A DNA stretch of 64,000 bases from Pigmentiphaga litoralis (lineage in GTDB: Bacteria > Pseudomonadota > Gammaproteobacteria > Burkholderiales > Burkholderiaceae_B), in the NCBI RefSeq assembly GCF_014651835.1, contig NZ_BMXQ01000001.1, positions 186,001-250,000 on the forward strand, given 5' to 3'. How positions within the stretch are numbered: position 1 is the first letter of the stretch; each line of letters starts with the position of its first letter. This document shows positions 1 to 10,130 of the stretch, one piece after another. Both the position numbers and the translations under genes were made by a program. A model generated the notes under the pieces. The model had not been told where the DNA came from and did no database searches. It worked only from the letters and a program-made list of their open reading frames with translations.

Positions 1-1568
1 GTGCGCAGTTCGTGCGACATATTCGCCAGGAACTCAGACTTGTACTGATTGGCGCGCGTCAGCGCTTCGGCCTTGCTCTGGGTTTCCTGCTGCAGGGTTT
101 CCAGAATGCTTTTCTGCTGATTCAGCGTGTCGGACTTCTGCCGCAGGGCTTCGTTGGATGCCTGCAGCTCCTCCTGCTGGGTGCGCAATTCTTCTTCGGA
201 CGCACGCAGTTCGCCCGCCTGCGCCTGCGTTTGCTCGAGCAGTTCGCGGGTGCGGACGGCGCGGGTGATGTTGTCGAGCGACAAGGCCACCAGCGGGCCC
301 AGAGCGTCCAGCAGCCGCTGCTGGCGGGACGTGGGGTGCGAAAAACTGGCCAGCTCGATCACTGCCAGCAGGCGCTCGCGCGACAGCACCGGCAGCAGCA
401 ACAGGTGGCGGGGCGAGGCCTGTCCGCTGCCCGAATGGATGTCCAGATAGCCGGGCGGCACGTCGGCAATCGCCAGCGGCTTGCGTTCGGTGGCGCATTG
501 TCCTACCAGGCCTTCCCCGAAGGCGTAGTGGTCGGGCCGCTCGCCCTGGGCGCGATAGCCATAGCTGCCGGTGCGCACCAGGCGTTCGCCGGTGGTGTCA
601 TGCAGATAGAGCAGGCCCGCGCCGGCATTGAGCAGGGGCGCGATTTCCGACAGCAGGGTATTGGCGTAATCGCGCTGCGTGTCCACGCGCTGCAGGCGGG
701 TCGACACCGACGCGATCCCCGATTTGATCCAGTTCTGGTCGGCGGTTTCGATCGCCATGAGCTGGAAGGCTTCGAGCGCGCGCGCGATGACCCCGACTTC
801 ATCGCGGCGCCCCACTTCCGGGATGTCGATGTCGTGATCGTGGCGCGCCAGGCGCGTCATCAGGTCGGCCAGCTGGCGCAGCGGCCGGGTGATCAAGGTG
901 ACTGACAACCACAGGGCGGCTGCGCCGGCCAGCAGGGCCAGCACCAGCGACCCGTAGCTCAGCCAGCGGCGTTGCATTTCGGTGTCGTCGAGCCGGCGTT
1001 CGCGTTCCAGCAGGCTGTCGCGCGACGCCTGCGCCAGCTGGTCCATCAACGCAATGATGTCCGGCGTGCGGGTCGTGCTGGTTGCCAGGACGGTCTGGAA
1101 GATGCGTTCGCGCTCGCCCACGGCCAGGCTGCCGTCCTGCTGCCAGGCGGCCTTGACGTCGGTAATGATCGGAGTCGATACGGTGCTGGTCCAGCGCCGG
1201 TCCAGTTCCAGCACGCGGTCGAGCCGGCTGGACTGCAGGGCGTCGCCGCGCCCGGCTTCGATGAGCTTGCGCAAGACGTCCTGAAAACCGCGGTCGGCCG
1301 CGTCAAACAGTCCGGTGTCCGGAGCCAGCCCCGAAAACAGGATCTGCCGCATCTCGTATTGCCGCTCGTACAGAAAACGCGTCGCCCGGTTGATTTCACG
1401 CAGCAACACCGTCGTGTCGCGCGTCGCCTGCTGGATTTCCTGCTGCTCGTGCTCGACAAGCGCGGTGCCGAAGGACGAGAGGGCGAACAAGCCGATCAGC
1501 AGGCCAACGACGAGCGAGACTTTGACGAGCAACGAGACGTCGCCAAGCCAGGTTTGGTGGAGTTTCAT
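1..1568 (-). CDS. Sensor histidine kinase (CHASE3-like/HAMP/GAF/HisKA), 3' end outside window
   Basis: Membrane-bound two-component sensor kinase, read from ATG 1566-1568 to the left edge (522 codons, open throughout, same frame at both ends). N-terminus MKLHQTWLGDVSLLVKV leads into a first membrane segment. A helical periplasmic region of about 160 residues resembles CHASE3. A second membrane segment (WLSYGSLVLALLAGAAALW) is followed by a HAMP linker (ITRPLRQLADLMTRLARHD), a GAF domain (VGQCATERKPLAIADVPPGY) and a coiled coil rich in Glu/Gln. It ends at the H-box SEFLANMSHELR, whose His is the expected phosphorylation site. The ATPase domain and any receiver domains lie beyond the edge. This coiled-coil/GAF type is usually a hybrid kinase, but that cannot be seen here. 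The ligand is unknown. It lies 86 bp downstream of the Bug receptor gene on the same strand. Confidence 0.85.
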   Translation of the reverse strand, partial: MKLHQTWLGDVSLLVKVSLVVGLLIGLFALSSFGTALVEHEQQEIQQATRDTTVLLREINRATRFLYERQYEMRQILFSGLAPDTGLFDAADRGFQDVLRKLIEAGRGDALQSSRLDRVLELDRRWTSTVSTPIITDVKAAWQQDGSLAVGERERIFQTVLATSTTRTPDIIALMDQLAQASRDSLLERERRLDDTEMQRRWLSYGSLVLALLAGAAALWLSVTLITRPLRQLADLMTRLARHDHDIDIPEVGRRDEVGVIARALEAFQLMAIETADQNWIKSGIASVSTRLQRVDTQRDYANTLLSEIAPLLNAGAGLLYLHDTTGERLVRTGSYGYRAQGERPDHYAFGEGLVGQCATERKPLAIADVPPGYLDIHSGSGQASPRHLLLLPVLSRERLLAVIELASFSHPTSRQQRLLDALGPLVALSLDNITRAVRTRELLEQTQAQAGELRASEEELRTQQEELQASNEALRQKSDTLNQQKSILETLQQETQSKAEALTRANQYKSEFLANMSHELR

Positions 1569-1604
1569 GAATCGGGCGAGCGCCGGGTGACGGCGGGTGG
1601 AGAA

Positions 1605-1632
1605 GACCGCGCTACCTTAACCCGGCGCGGTC
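1605..1632 (-). other. Stem-loop between Bug receptor gene and kinase gene
   Basis: GACCGCGC (1605-1612) pairs with GCGCGGTC (1625-1632) across a 12-nt loop. On the minus strand it follows the receptor stop codon but is not followed by a T-run, so it is at best a weak terminator or attenuator. Confidence 0.3.
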
Positions 1633-1654
1633 CGCTCTGCAGTAGTCCAGAGGC

Positions 1655-2656
1655 TTACTCAGCGGTAATCTGCGCGGCACGTATCACTTTCGTCCACTTT
1701 GCAATTTCCGATTGCACGAGCGCCGCAAATGCGTCTGGCGAACTGGTGACCACGTCGGCGCCTTGCTCGGCAAAGCGCTTCTGCAGTTCCGGGTCCTTGA
1801 GCGCCTCCAGAGACGCCTGATACAGTTTGGCGACGACGTCCTTGGGCGTCCCGGCCGGAGCGAACACGCCATACCACTGCGGCACTTCGAAGTCGGCCAG
1901 GCCGGCCTCGGCAAAGGTGGGCACCTCAGGGAACAGTGGCGAGCGCGTCTTTCCGGTGATCGCCAGCGCCCGCACGGTGCCATTCTTGATCTGCCCCGAT
2001 CCGCTCACCAGCGTGCCGAACATGAGTTGCGTGCGGCCGGCCACCGTGTCCGCCAGGGCGGGTGCGGCGCCCCGATAGTGAATCGGCGTCATTTCCGTGC
2101 CGGTCAGCTGGGCGAACAGGGCGCCCGCGATGTGCGGCATCGAGCCCTTGCCCGACGATGCGTAGTTCAGCTTGCCTGGTTCGGCCTTGAGCAGCGCGAC
2201 CAGTTCCTTGACCGACTGGGCCTTGACCGCCGGATTCACCAGCAGTCCTGTCTGGGCAACCGCCGCCTGCGTGATCGGCGCGAAATCCTTGACTGCGTCG
2301 TACGGCAGTTTTTCCAGCGCCGGGTTGGTGCCGTGTGTGCCGATATAGCCCATCAGCAGGGTGTAGCCGTCGGCTGGCGCCTTGGCGACATAATCCGATC
2401 CGATGGTGCCGCCCGCGCCGCCCTTGTTCTCGACCACGACGCTGACGCCGAGCTTGTCGGTCAGTTTCTGCGCAAGGACCCGCGCCATGAAGTCGGTGCC
2501 GCCGCCCGGCGCGGTCGGCACGATCAGGCGAACGGGTTTGGTCGGAAAGCCGCCTGCCGCCTGGGCAGAGGCGGACAGGGGCAGCGCCAGGGTGGCCGAG
2601 GCCAGCAGCAGGCTTGCCGCGAGGGTGCGCAGGGAAGGAAGGCGGGGAGTCGTCAT
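1655..2656 (-). CDS. Bug-family (TctC) tripartite tricarboxylate receptor, periplasmic
   Basis: Periplasmic solute-binding receptor of the Bug family (333 aa), the extracytoplasmic subunit of tripartite tricarboxylate transporters. I chose ATG 2654-2656 because it begins a clear Sec signal peptide (MTTPRLPSL, then LAASLLLASATLALPLSASAQA). The open frame extends about 90 codons further upstream, but that stretch looks non-coding. Mature family motifs are visible: FPTKPVRLIVP, then PGGGTDFMARVLAQ, and later the YASSGKGSMPHIAGALFAQL block. No TctA/TctB membrane genes are adjacent, so this is an orphan receptor, which is common in Bordetella-like genomes. The ligand (carboxylate, nicotinate or another acid) cannot be told from sequence. 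A link to the downstream sensor kinase (receptor-assisted sensing) is possible but unproven. Confidence 0.9.
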   Translation of the reverse strand: MTTPRLPSLRTLAASLLLASATLALPLSASAQAAGGFPTKPVRLIVPTAPGGGTDFMARVLAQKLTDKLGVSVVVENKGGAGGTIGSDYVAKAPADGYTLLMGYIGTHGTNPALEKLPYDAVKDFAPITQAAVAQTGLLVNPAVKAQSVKELVALLKAEPGKLNYASSGKGSMPHIAGALFAQLTGTEMTPIHYRGAAPALADTVAGRTQLMFGTLVSGSGQIKNGTVRALAITGKTRSPLFPEVPTFAEAGLADFEVPQWYGVFAPAGTPKDVVAKLYQASLEALKDPELQKRFAEQGADVVTSSPDAFAALVQSEIAKWTKVIRAAQITAE

Positions 2657-2771
2657 GGTGAGTCTCGTCGTGTTGTCGTTGTGGTGGTGCCGGGGTCGTG
2701 CTGTGGAGGTGCTGTCGGGGCTGCATTCTGATGCCGCCGTCGCGCCAACCACGAATGATAGGTCCGAAAAC

Positions 2772-2803
2772 GACAATGCCGCACTCGAAGGTGCGGCATT
2801 GTC
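2772..2803 (-). terminator. Intrinsic terminator of rne
   Basis: Perfect 13-bp inverted repeat GACAATGCCGCAC (2772-2784) / GTGCGGCATTGTC (2791-2803) with a 6-nt loop. Read on the minus strand the stem is followed by GTTTTC. It sits 55 bp past the rne stop and before the Bug receptor start. Confidence 0.75.
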
Positions 2804-2858
2804 TTGAAGCACCGGGCCTGCCTTGAGGCGGACCCGGCTTGGTGCTACCGCTGACGCG

Positions 2859-5800
2859 TCAGCCGCGGGTTTCGACCTGCACCAGCGGCTCGTCGGCCAC
2901 GGCCGGGCGAACCTTCGGTTCACGGCCCAGCTTGACCGGCGCTGCCGACGCCATCTTTTCCTGCGCGGCGACCAGCTTGCTGCGGTCGGTTTCGACCCAC
3001 TGCATGCCGGCCTGTTCGACCACCTGGATCAACTCGGCCTTGGCGGGCGCGACCTGGGTGGCGGACGTGGCGGCCGGTGCAGCCGCTGGCGCCGTGGCGG
3101 CCGGTGCAGCAGCCGGTGCGGGCGCCGAAGCAGCAGCGGCCGGCACCGCAGCAGCAGCGGGTGCCGCAGCGGCGACAGCGGCAGCGGCAACAGGCGCCGC
3201 GGCAGGCGTGACCGTGGCGGGAGCCTCGGCCGGCGCAGCAGGCACCTCGGCAACGGCCGTGACCGGCACGTCGGCGATGAACGCTGGCGACGCAGCAACC
3301 GGTTCCGGCTCGGCCGCGGGTTCCGCGACCGGGGCCGGGGCGGCGGGCGCCGCGGCTACCGGGGCAGCGTCGGGTGCAGCGACAGGTGCCGCCACCGGTG
3401 CCGCCACGGCAGCGGCCGGCGCGGCAGCAGCAGGCGCCGGTGCCTGGGCCGTTGTCGTAGCCACCGCGGCAGCCGCAGCCTCTTGCTCAAGGGCTTCGAC
3501 CACGGCCTCACCCTTGGCGGCTTCCACCTTGACCAGGCGGTCTTCGGTTTCGGCAGGCAGCTGGGCAGGTGCAGCCACCGGTGCCGGAGCCAGGGCGGCG
3601 GCATCGGCAGACGGTGCGGACGCTGCAGGCACCGGGGACACGGCGGGTGCGGGCGTTGCGACCGGCGCCGGCGCCGCGAACGGTGCGGCGGCGACGGGTT
3701 GCGACGGCGCAGCCGAGGCCGATCCTGCGAACGGATTCACCGGCGCCTTCGGAGCGGCAGGCGTCAGGAACGGATCGGCAATCGACGTGGCCGGGGTGAC
3801 CGGCACATCGGCAGCGGCCGGCAGGTCCTGACGAGCCACGGGTTCAGCGGCAACGTAAGACGCAGCAGCAGGCGCCGGCACGGGCACCGGCACACCCAGG
3901 TCCACCGGGGCCGAGGCCCTGGCGTCGGTCACCGCTTCGGCAGCGATCGGGGCAACGGGCGCCGCCGGGGCAGCATGCGCCGCGGCGTTTTCAACGACAG
4001 CCGCTTCGGTCACCGCAGGCGACAACAGGGTCACATCGCGGTCTTCGGCGCTGGCTTCGTCATCGTCCAGGTCGCTCATGCCATCTTCCTGCATGGGCTG
4101 GCCGGCCTCGTTGGTACGGCGTCCGCGGCGGCCACGACGGCGGCGGCGCTTGCGCTCCGGTTCGCCTTCGACGCCGTCGTCGGTTTCACCCGGAGCCAGG
4201 CCATCGGCATCCAGGATCGGGGTGCCGGCATCGATCGCCTGACCCATTTCCAGCGGTGCGTTGATGGCATCGGCCAGCGGACGGGTCATGTCGTCAGGGT
4301 GCGGAACGATCACCGGCGCCGGGACAGGCGCGGGGGCGGGCGTGGGTTCGGCGATCGCGACCTGCGTCACGACGGCAGCCGTCGTCAGCGCGGTCTCGTC
4401 GATTTGCACGTCGTCGCGGCGGCCACCGCGGCGGCCACGGCGGCTGCGCGGACCGCGGGGGTCGAGCGAGTCGGCGTCGTCGTCGGCGGCATAGGGCGCG
4501 GTCGACAGGGCGGCGTGGCGCACTTCTTCCGGACGCTGGCGGGCCGTGTCGGCACGCGGGGCACGTTCGTCACGACGGCCGTCGCGGCGGCCACGGCCTT
4601 CCTTGCGGCTGTCCAGGTCGCCATCGATGCGGGTCACGTCGTCGGACGCGCGCGCTTCGCCGCGGGGTTCGCGGTTGTCACGGCCTTCGTTGCGGCCACG
4701 GTTGCTGCTGCTGCCATTGCTGCCGGCGCGGCGGTTGCGGTTGCGGTTGGCGTCGCGCGCGGTGGTTTCGGGCGTGACGACAGGGCGCGGCGCGGGTGCC
4801 GGGACAACCGGTTCCGGATCGGCGAACGTGCTGCGGAACCAGCCCATTACGCGCGACAACAGGCCGGCAGCCGGTTCGACCACTGGCGCCGGAGCGGGCG
4901 CAGGCGTCGGCGCAGGGGCGGCCGCGGCGGCGCTGCGGCGCGGACGCAGCGGCGTGACATTGCCGGCTTCGTCCACGGTCGACGGCGTCGACGACACAGG
5001 CGCGGGTTGCGACGGGGTGATCCCCTTGACCAGCGCTTCGGGCTTGGCCTTAATCTCGGATTCCTGCAGCGAATAGGCCAGGTTCGTTTCGGGTGCTTCG
5101 GCCAGTTCGAAGCTCGCCTTGGCGTTCTCGAGGCGCGGGTCGTCGTGACGCAGGCGCTCCAGCGTGTGGTGCGGGGTGTCCAGATGCTTGTTCGGGATCA
5201 GGATCAGGTTGACCTTGAGCCGGGCTTCCATCTTGGCGATGTCGGTGCGCTTCTCGTTGAGCAGGAAGGTGGCGACTTCGACCGGAACCTGCGCATGCAC
5301 GGCCGCAGTGTTTTCCTTCATCGACTCTTCTTCGATCAGACGCAGCACCTGCAGCGCGCTCGATTCGGTGTCGCGGATCACGCCGGTGCCATTGCAACGC
5401 GGGCAGGTGATGTGCGAGCCCTCGTTCAGGGCCGGACGCAGGCGCTGGCGCGACAGTTCCATCAGCCCGAAACGGGAAATCTTGCCCATCTGGACGCGGG
5501 CACGGTCGAAATGCAGGGCCTCGCGCAGGCGCTGTTCCACCGCGCGCTGGTTCTTGCTGTCTTCCATGTCGATGAAGTCGATCACGATCAGACCGCCCAG
5601 GTCGCGCAGGCGCAGCTGGCGGGCGACTTCGTCAGCCGCTTCGAGGTTGGTCCGCAGCGCGGTTTCCTCGATGTCGCTGCCCTTGGTCGAGCGCGCCGAG
5701 TTGACGTCGACGGCCACGAGGGCTTCGGTGTGGTCGATCACCACGGCGCCGCCCGACGGCAGCGGCACGGTCCGCGCATAGGCGGTTTCGATCTGGTGCT

Positions 5801-6608
5801 CGATCTGGAAGCGCGAGAAAAGGGGAACGTCGTCCTGGTAGCGCTTCACGCGGCTGACGTTGTCCGGCATGACCACGCTCATGAAGGCGCAGGCCTGGTC
5901 GGCAATGTCGTCGGTGTCGATCAGGATCTCGCCGATATCCGGCGAAAAGTAATCGCGGATCGCGCGGATCACCAGACTGGATTCGAGGTAGATCAGGATC
6001 GGGCCGGTATTGTCGCGGGCGGCGCCGTCGATCGCGGTCCACAGTTGCAGCAGATAGGACAGGTCCCACTGCAGCTCTTCGACATTGCGGCCGATGCCTG
6101 CGGTCCTGGCGATGATGCTCATGCCGGTCGGGACCGACAATTGCTCCATGGTCTCGCGCAGTTCCTGGCGATCTTCGCCTTCCACGCGGCGCGATACACC
6201 GCCGCCGCGAGGATTGTTGGGCATCAGGACCAGGTAACGGCCGGCCAGCGAAATGAAGGTGGTGAGGGCAGCGCCTTTGTTGCCGCGTTCTTCCTTTTCG
6301 ACCTGGACGATGAGTTCCTGGCCTTCGCGCAGCACGTCCTGGATGCGGGCGGTGCGGACGTCGACGCCTTCCTTGAAGTAGGCGCGTGCGATTTCCTTGA
6401 AGGGCAGGAAACCGTGGCGTTCTTCGCCGTAGTTGACGAAACACGCTTCCAGACTGGGTTCGACCCGGGTGACGATACCCTTGTAGATATTGCCTTTGCG
6501 CTGTTCGCGGCCGGCGGTTTCAATGTCGAGGTCGATGAGTTTTTGCCCATCGACAATGGCAACGCGCAGTTCTTCCTGGTGCGTTGCATTAAACAGCATG
6601 CGCTTCAT
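2859..6608 (-). CDS. rne: Ribonuclease E
   Basis: Essential endoribonuclease for mRNA decay and for rRNA/tRNA processing; scaffold of the degradosome (1249 aa). The N-terminal half is canonical. It starts [21 protein letters not shown], has an S1 domain at about residues 37-125, and carries the catalytic DNase-I-like Asp pair at D301 (in [12 protein letters not shown]) and D344 (in [12 protein letters not shown]). The zinc link CPRCNGTG lies at residues 402-409. From about residue 510 to the end it is low complexity: arginine-rich blocks for RNA binding ([10 protein letters not shown] and similar) alternate with very long Ala/Pro stretches. A conserved-looking tail ends at VETRG. The long Ala/Pro region is larger than in E. 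coli RNase E and is the least constrained part. It is divergent from rluC across a 585-bp spacer. Confidence 0.97.
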   Translation of the reverse strand: MKRMLFNATHQEELRVAIVDGQKLIDLDIETAGREQRKGNIYKGIVTRVEPSLEACFVNYGEERHGFLPFKEIARAYFKEGVDVRTARIQDVLREGQELIVQVEKEERGNKGAALTTFISLAGRYLVLMPNNPRGGGVSRRVEGEDRQELRETMEQLSVPTGMSIIARTAGIGRNVEELQWDLSYLLQLWTAIDGAARDNTGPILIYLESSLVIRAIRDYFSPDIGEILIDTDDIADQACAFMSVVMPDNVSRVKRYQDDVPLFSRFQIEHQIETAYARTVPLPSGGAVVIDHTEALVAVDVNSARSTKGSDIEETALRTNLEAADEVARQLRLRDLGGLIVIDFIDMEDSKNQRAVEQRLREALHFDRARVQMGKISRFGLMELSRQRLRPALNEGSHITCPRCNGTGVIRDTESSALQVLRLIEEESMKENTAAVHAQVPVEVATFLLNEKRTDIAKMEARLKVNLILIPNKHLDTPHHTLERLRHDDPRLENAKASFELAEAPETNLAYSLQESEIKAKPEALVKGITPSQPAPVSSTPSTVDEAGNVTPLRPRRSAAAAAPAPTPAPAPAPVVEPAAGLLSRVMGWFRSTFADPEPVVPAPAPRPVVTPETTARDANRNRNRRAGSNGSSSNRGRNEGRDNREPRGEARASDDVTRIDGDLDSRKEGRGRRDGRRDERAPRADTARQRPEEVRHAALSTAPYAADDDADSLDPRGPRSRRGRRGGRRDDVQIDETALTTAAVVTQVAIAEPTPAPAPVPAPVIVPHPDDMTRPLADAINAPLEMGQAIDAGTPILDADGLAPGETDDGVEGEPERKRRRRRGRRGRRTNEAGQPMQEDGMSDLDDDEASAEDRDVTLLSPAVTEAAVVENAAAHAAPAAPVAPIAAEAVTDARASAPVDLGVPVPVPAPAAASYVAAEPVARQDLPAAADVPVTPATSIADPFLTPAAPKAPVNPFAGSASAAPSQPVAAAPFAAPAPVATPAPAVSPVPAASAPSADAAALAPAPVAAPAQLPAETEDRLVKVEAAKGEAVVEALEQEAAAAAVATTTAQAPAPAAAAPAAAVAAPVAAPVAAPDAAPVAAAPAAPAPVAEPAAEPEPVAASPAFIADVPVTAVAEVPAAPAEAPATVTPAAAPVAAAAVAAAAPAAAAVPAAAASAPAPAAAPAATAPAAAPAATSATQVAPAKAELIQVVEQAGMQWVETDRSKLVAAQEKMASAAPVKLGREPKVRPAVADEPLVQVETRG

Positions 6609-7193
6609 GTATGAAGTTCTCCGTGGTCATATCGCGCCGGAATCGGCGCGCAGCCTCGGGCCATCAGGAAGAATGCATCACGCAGGGCGAGCAGAAGGAA
6701 AGCCGGTGCGCGACAGGGCGCACCCCACGGGTCAGGTCAATGTGGCCAGCCGGGCGTGGAATGCGCAGGGTCAAGGAAGAGCGCTTGCACCGTGAATGCC
6801 GCAGCCGACGCCCCTGCACCGCAGTCGGCGGTGGGGGACGTTGAGTGGCGCGGGATCGAATAGTTTGTGTTCACGGATTTTGCGAGCCAGACCAGCGCGC
6901 TTGTCTAAGCGCGCCGTTATTGCGTATACGACGGTTTCATCTACAGGCGTCTGCGGAAGCGTACTTCTGTGGACTGCGCGGCAAGACCCGTTAGGTGCGG
7001 ATGCTGGCGGCGCGGTCGACAGGCGACCGTGACGGCCCGAAGAATCAAGTGGGAGGGGCGGGTACAATTCCGGCACACTTAGCAAACACCTGTGGCACAC
7101 AAGGCGGAGACGCCGCGAAAAAGCGCGTCTCGACGCATACGTGCTGCAACCCGGTGATGCAACCCACCTGACTCGATCAGGCTTTTGGATTAT
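6609..7193. other. 585-bp divergent spacer rne / rluC (promoters, leaders)
   Basis: No convincing protein gene. It must hold both divergent promoters and the rne leader. Toward rluC there is a good -10 hexamer TACAAT at 7063-7068 without a clear -35. An imperfect stem (GAGACG.. / ..CGTCTC) closes on AAAAA near 7108-7132. The length fits an rne 5' leader of several hundred nucleotides. RNase E genes are known to use such leaders for autoregulation by cleavage of their own mRNA, but no conserved leader structure was recognised here. Confidence 0.6.
7063..7068 (+). promoter_or_regulatory. Putative -10 element for rluC
   Basis: TACAAT 126 bp upstream of the rluC start codon. No good -35 is present at 16-18 bp, so this is tentative. 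Confidence 0.35.
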
Positions 7194-8204
7194 ATGTCGG
7201 TACCCCTATTGCGCAAAGCGAAATCCTCCGCTCCAACCCCGGCCCGCAAGCCTGCGCCGGCCCGGCCAGCGCCCTCCGCGCCGGCCCCGCTGGTCGTGCG
7301 GCAGGTCGAGGTGGACGACGACCACGACGGCCAGCGGCTCGACAATTTCCTCATGCGCCTGTGCAAGGGCGTACCCAAGAGCCATATCTATAAGGCGATC
7401 CGGGGTGGCGAGGTCCGGGTCAACAAGGGTCGGGTCGGCGTCGACCATCGTCTGGCGGTGGGCGACATCGTGCGCGTGCCGCCGCTGCGCCTGCCTGAAC
7501 AGAAGGTGCATTTCGTGCCACCCGGGGAGTTTCCCGTAGTGTTCGAAGACGAGGCCATGCTGGTCATCGACAAGCCGGCCGGCGTGGCCGTCCACGGCGG
7601 CAGCGGCGTCGACTTCGGCGTCATCGAACAGCTGCGCAAGTCGCGTCCGCAGGCCAAGTTCCTGGAACTGGTCCACCGGCTCGACCGGGACACGTCCGGA
7701 CTGCTCATGATCGGCAAGAAGCGCAGCGCGCTCGTCGGTCTGCATCAGTCGCTGCGCGACGGTGGCTGGAGCAAGCACTACCTGACCGTCGTGTCGGGCG
7801 ACTGGGTGAACGATCGCCAGCACGTGCGCCTGCCGCTGACCAAATGGACCACCAAGTCGGGCGAACGGCGCGTGCGTGTCGACCCCGACGGCCAGGTGGC
7901 CCACACCATTTTTTCGCTCAAACAGCGCTACGGCGCCTTCAGCCTGCTCGACGCCGAACTCAAGACCGGACGGACGCACCAGATCCGCGTCCATCTTGCC
8001 AGCAGCGGTTTTCCCATCATCGGCGACGACAAGTATGGCAATGAAGACGTGAACGCCCGCCTGGCCAGTGGCGGCTTCAAGCGCATGTTCCTGCATGCGC
8101 ACACCCTGAGCCTGCTGCACCCCCTGACCGGCGAGCCGCTGGAATTGCAGGCCCCGCTGCCCGCCGACTGTCTTGCCTTTCTCGAGGAACTTGCCACGCC
8201 ATGA
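7194..8204 (+). CDS. rluC: 23S rRNA pseudouridine synthase, RluC/RluD family
   Basis: Modifies uridines in 23S rRNA (RluC acts at U955, U2504 and U2580 in E. coli). 336 aa from ATG 7194 (MSVPLLRKAK); a TTG nine bases upstream is less likely. After a Pro/Ala-rich linker of about 35 residues comes an S4 RNA-binding domain (GQRLDNFLMRL, KSHIYKAIRGGEVRVNKGR). The catalytic domain follows, with the signature HRLDRDTSGLLMIGKK containing the catalytic Asp, and the GRTHQIRVHLASSGFPIIGD block. The assignment to RluC rather than RluD rests on the divergent rne neighbour, a widely conserved pairing. It overlaps the next gene by 4 bp (ATGA), so the two are probably translationally coupled. Confidence 0.93.
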   Translation: MSVPLLRKAKSSAPTPARKPAPARPAPSAPAPLVVRQVEVDDDHDGQRLDNFLMRLCKGVPKSHIYKAIRGGEVRVNKGRVGVDHRLAVGDIVRVPPLRLPEQKVHFVPPGEFPVVFEDEAMLVIDKPAGVAVHGGSGVDFGVIEQLRKSRPQAKFLELVHRLDRDTSGLLMIGKKRSALVGLHQSLRDGGWSKHYLTVVSGDWVNDRQHVRLPLTKWTTKSGERRVRVDPDGQVAHTIFSLKQRYGAFSLLDAELKTGRTHQIRVHLASSGFPIIGDDKYGNEDVNARLASGGFKRMFLHAHTLSLLHPLTGEPLELQAPLPADCLAFLEELATP

Positions 8205-8914
8205 ACGCGCTCCATCCGGCACCGGTTTCCGCCGCCCGCCCCACGTATTCCCTGGTCGTTTTCGACTGGGACGGCACCCTGATGGACTCGACGCCCACCA
8301 TCGTGAACGCGATCCAGGCGTCCTGCCGCGACCTGGGCCTGCCCGTGCCGCCCGACGCCGCGGCCAGCTGGGTCATCGGCCTGGGCCTAACCGAGGCGCT
8401 GGCCACCGCGATTCCCACGCTGCAGCCCGACCAGGTGCCCAAGCTGCTGGAACGCTACCGTTTCCATTACCTGACCAAGGATCCCGAGCTGCGGCTGTTT
8501 CCGGGCATCCAGGAACTGCTGGATCAATTGCGCGACATGGGCGTGAAGATGGCCGTGGCGACCGGCAAGAGCCGGCTGGGCCTGGAACGCATGCTGGAAT
8601 CCACCGGTCTGCGTCCGTACTTCACGGCTACCCGCTGCGCCGACGAAACCTTTTCCAAGCCGCATCCCGGCATGCTGCTGGAATTGATGGAAGAGATCGG
8701 CACGATCCCTGAAGAAGTCATCATGATCGGCGACACGTCGCACGACCTGAACATGGCGTGCAATGCGGGCGTGGCCGGACTGGGCGTGGCCTACGGGGCG
8801 CATCCCATCAGCGAGCTGCTGCCATGCCGGCCCGAGGTGGTCGTTCACACCGTGGCCGAGCTGCAGGCCTGGCTGGTGGGTCATGTCATCGGCAACCCGG
8901 CCGAGGCACGCTGA
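8201..8914 (+). CDS. HAD-superfamily hydrolase, phosphoglycolate-phosphatase-like
   Basis: 237-aa HAD phosphatase, subfamily I. Motif I is FDWDGTLMDS (nucleophile and acid Asp). Motif II is the Thr in VATGKSRLGL. The motif III Lys is in FSKPHPGML. Motif IV is MIGDTSHDLNMACNAG. The cap region between motifs I and II is helical, as in Gph/PGP enzymes. The start ATG overlaps the rluC stop by 4 bp. The true substrate is not visible; 2-phosphoglycolate or another small phosphate ester is the family default. The last residues and the next 179 bp up to sppA show no other gene. Confidence 0.85.
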   Translation: MNALHPAPVSAARPTYSLVVFDWDGTLMDSTPTIVNAIQASCRDLGLPVPPDAAASWVIGLGLTEALATAIPTLQPDQVPKLLERYRFHYLTKDPELRLFPGIQELLDQLRDMGVKMAVATGKSRLGLERMLESTGLRPYFTATRCADETFSKPHPGMLLELMEEIGTIPEEVIMIGDTSHDLNMACNAGVAGLGVAYGAHPISELLPCRPEVVVHTVAELQAWLVGHVIGNPAEAR

Positions 8915-9093
8915 CCTCCGTTGACCGGCAACCGGCCCGGCATGGCCGCGTCACCGCGCGCCTGGCCGGCGCCGGCCTTCATGGCCTTTACACCACAGGT
9001 CACGCATCTCCACCGGCAGGGCGGTATTGCCGTCAGGTGGAATCGCCTATCCTAATGTCCTTAATGTCTGTCCCGTCATAGCGAGCACTGTTC

Positions 9094-10113
9094 ATGTCCC
9101 AGGATGTCTATCCGCCCCCCTCGTCGTCCGCCTCGGCCTATCCGGACGCCGCGCGGCCGGTCCTGGCCGAGCCCTGGGAGCGGGAAGTGCTTGAAAAGCT
9201 GGTTTTCGCGTCCTTGAAGGAACAGCGCGCGAAACGCCGCTGGACCATTTTTTTCCGGCTGCTGTTCATTGCGATCGTGCTGTTCATCCTGTTTTCGATG
9301 ACTGATCTGTTCAGCCGGGGGGCGTCTTCCAGCGTGCCCGAAGCGCACACAGCGCTGGTCACGCTCGATGGCGTCATCGATGCCGAAGGCGAAGCCAGTG
9401 CCGAAAAAGTGATCGGCGCACTGCAGGCGGCCTATGAAGACGCCGGCACGCGCGGCGTGATCCTGCGCATCAACAGCCCGGGCGGCAGCCCCGTGCAGTC
9501 CGGCATCATCTACGACGAAATCCGCCGCCTGCGCGAGCTGCATGCCGATAAGCCGCTGTACGTGGTGGTCGAAGAAATCTGCGCATCGGGCGGCTATTAC
9601 GTTGCTGCCGCCGCCGACAAGATCTACGTCAACCGGGCCAGCATCGTCGGTTCCATCGGTGTGATCATGGAAGGCTTCGGGTTCACCGGCCTGATGGACA
9701 AGGTGGGCGTGGAACGCCGGCTGGTCGTCTCGGGCGAAAACAAAGCGCTGCTGGACCCATTCTCGCCGCCCAATCCCGCGCAGCAGCAGTATGCATCGCA
9801 ACTAGTGGGCGAGATCTATCAGCAGTTCGTGACCGCTGTGAAGACCGGCCGGGGCGATCGCCTGAAGGAAACCCCCGACATGTTCACCGGGCTGATCTGG
9901 ACCGGCGCCAAGAGCGTCGAACTGGGACTGACGGACGGCCTGGGCACCGTGGAAAGCGTGGCTCGCGACGTGATCAAGGCCGAAACGGTGGTCGACTACA
10001 CCGTCAAGGAAAACCTGGCTGAACGTGTGGCCAAGCGGGTCGGCATGTCGTTTGGCGCCGGCGCCGTCAACGCCAGCCTGGGCGCGACGCAGCGCGGCTG
10101 GACCTGGCGGTAA
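9094..10113 (+). CDS. sppA: Signal peptide peptidase A-type protease (S49)
   Basis: Inner-membrane serine protease that degrades cleaved signal peptides (339 aa, the short form). A cytoplasmic N-terminus is followed by one membrane anchor (RLLFIAIVLFILFSMTDLF, about residues 55-75). The protease domain shows RINSPGGSPVQSG, the nucleophile Ser in EICASGGYYVAAAADKIYVN, the VGSIGVIMEGFGF block, and the candidate general-base Lys in VSGENKALLDPFSP. This Ser/Lys dyad arrangement is that of family S49. It lies 179 bp after the HAD gene and is followed by a 13-bp tandem repeat. The next gene is convergent. Confidence 0.92.
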   Translation: MSQDVYPPPSSSASAYPDAARPVLAEPWEREVLEKLVFASLKEQRAKRRWTIFFRLLFIAIVLFILFSMTDLFSRGASSSVPEAHTALVTLDGVIDAEGEASAEKVIGALQAAYEDAGTRGVILRINSPGGSPVQSGIIYDEIRRLRELHADKPLYVVVEEICASGGYYVAAAADKIYVNRASIVGSIGVIMEGFGFTGLMDKVGVERRLVVSGENKALLDPFSPPNPAQQQYASQLVGEIYQQFVTAVKTGRGDRLKETPDMFTGLIWTGAKSVELGLTDGLGTVESVARDVIKAETVVDYTVKENLAERVAKRVGMSFGAGAVNASLGATQRGWTWR

Positions 10114-10130
10114 GCCCTGGCCGTGGATAT

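Noticed and set aside
2657-2923. N-terminal extension of the Bug receptor (89 codons)
   Set aside because: It precedes a perfect signal peptide start and overlaps the rne terminator hairpin.
2823-6614. 1263-codon plus-strand open frame opposite rne
   Set aside because: It is antisense to RNase E, Arg/Gly-rich, and an artefact of high GC in the third codon position of rne.
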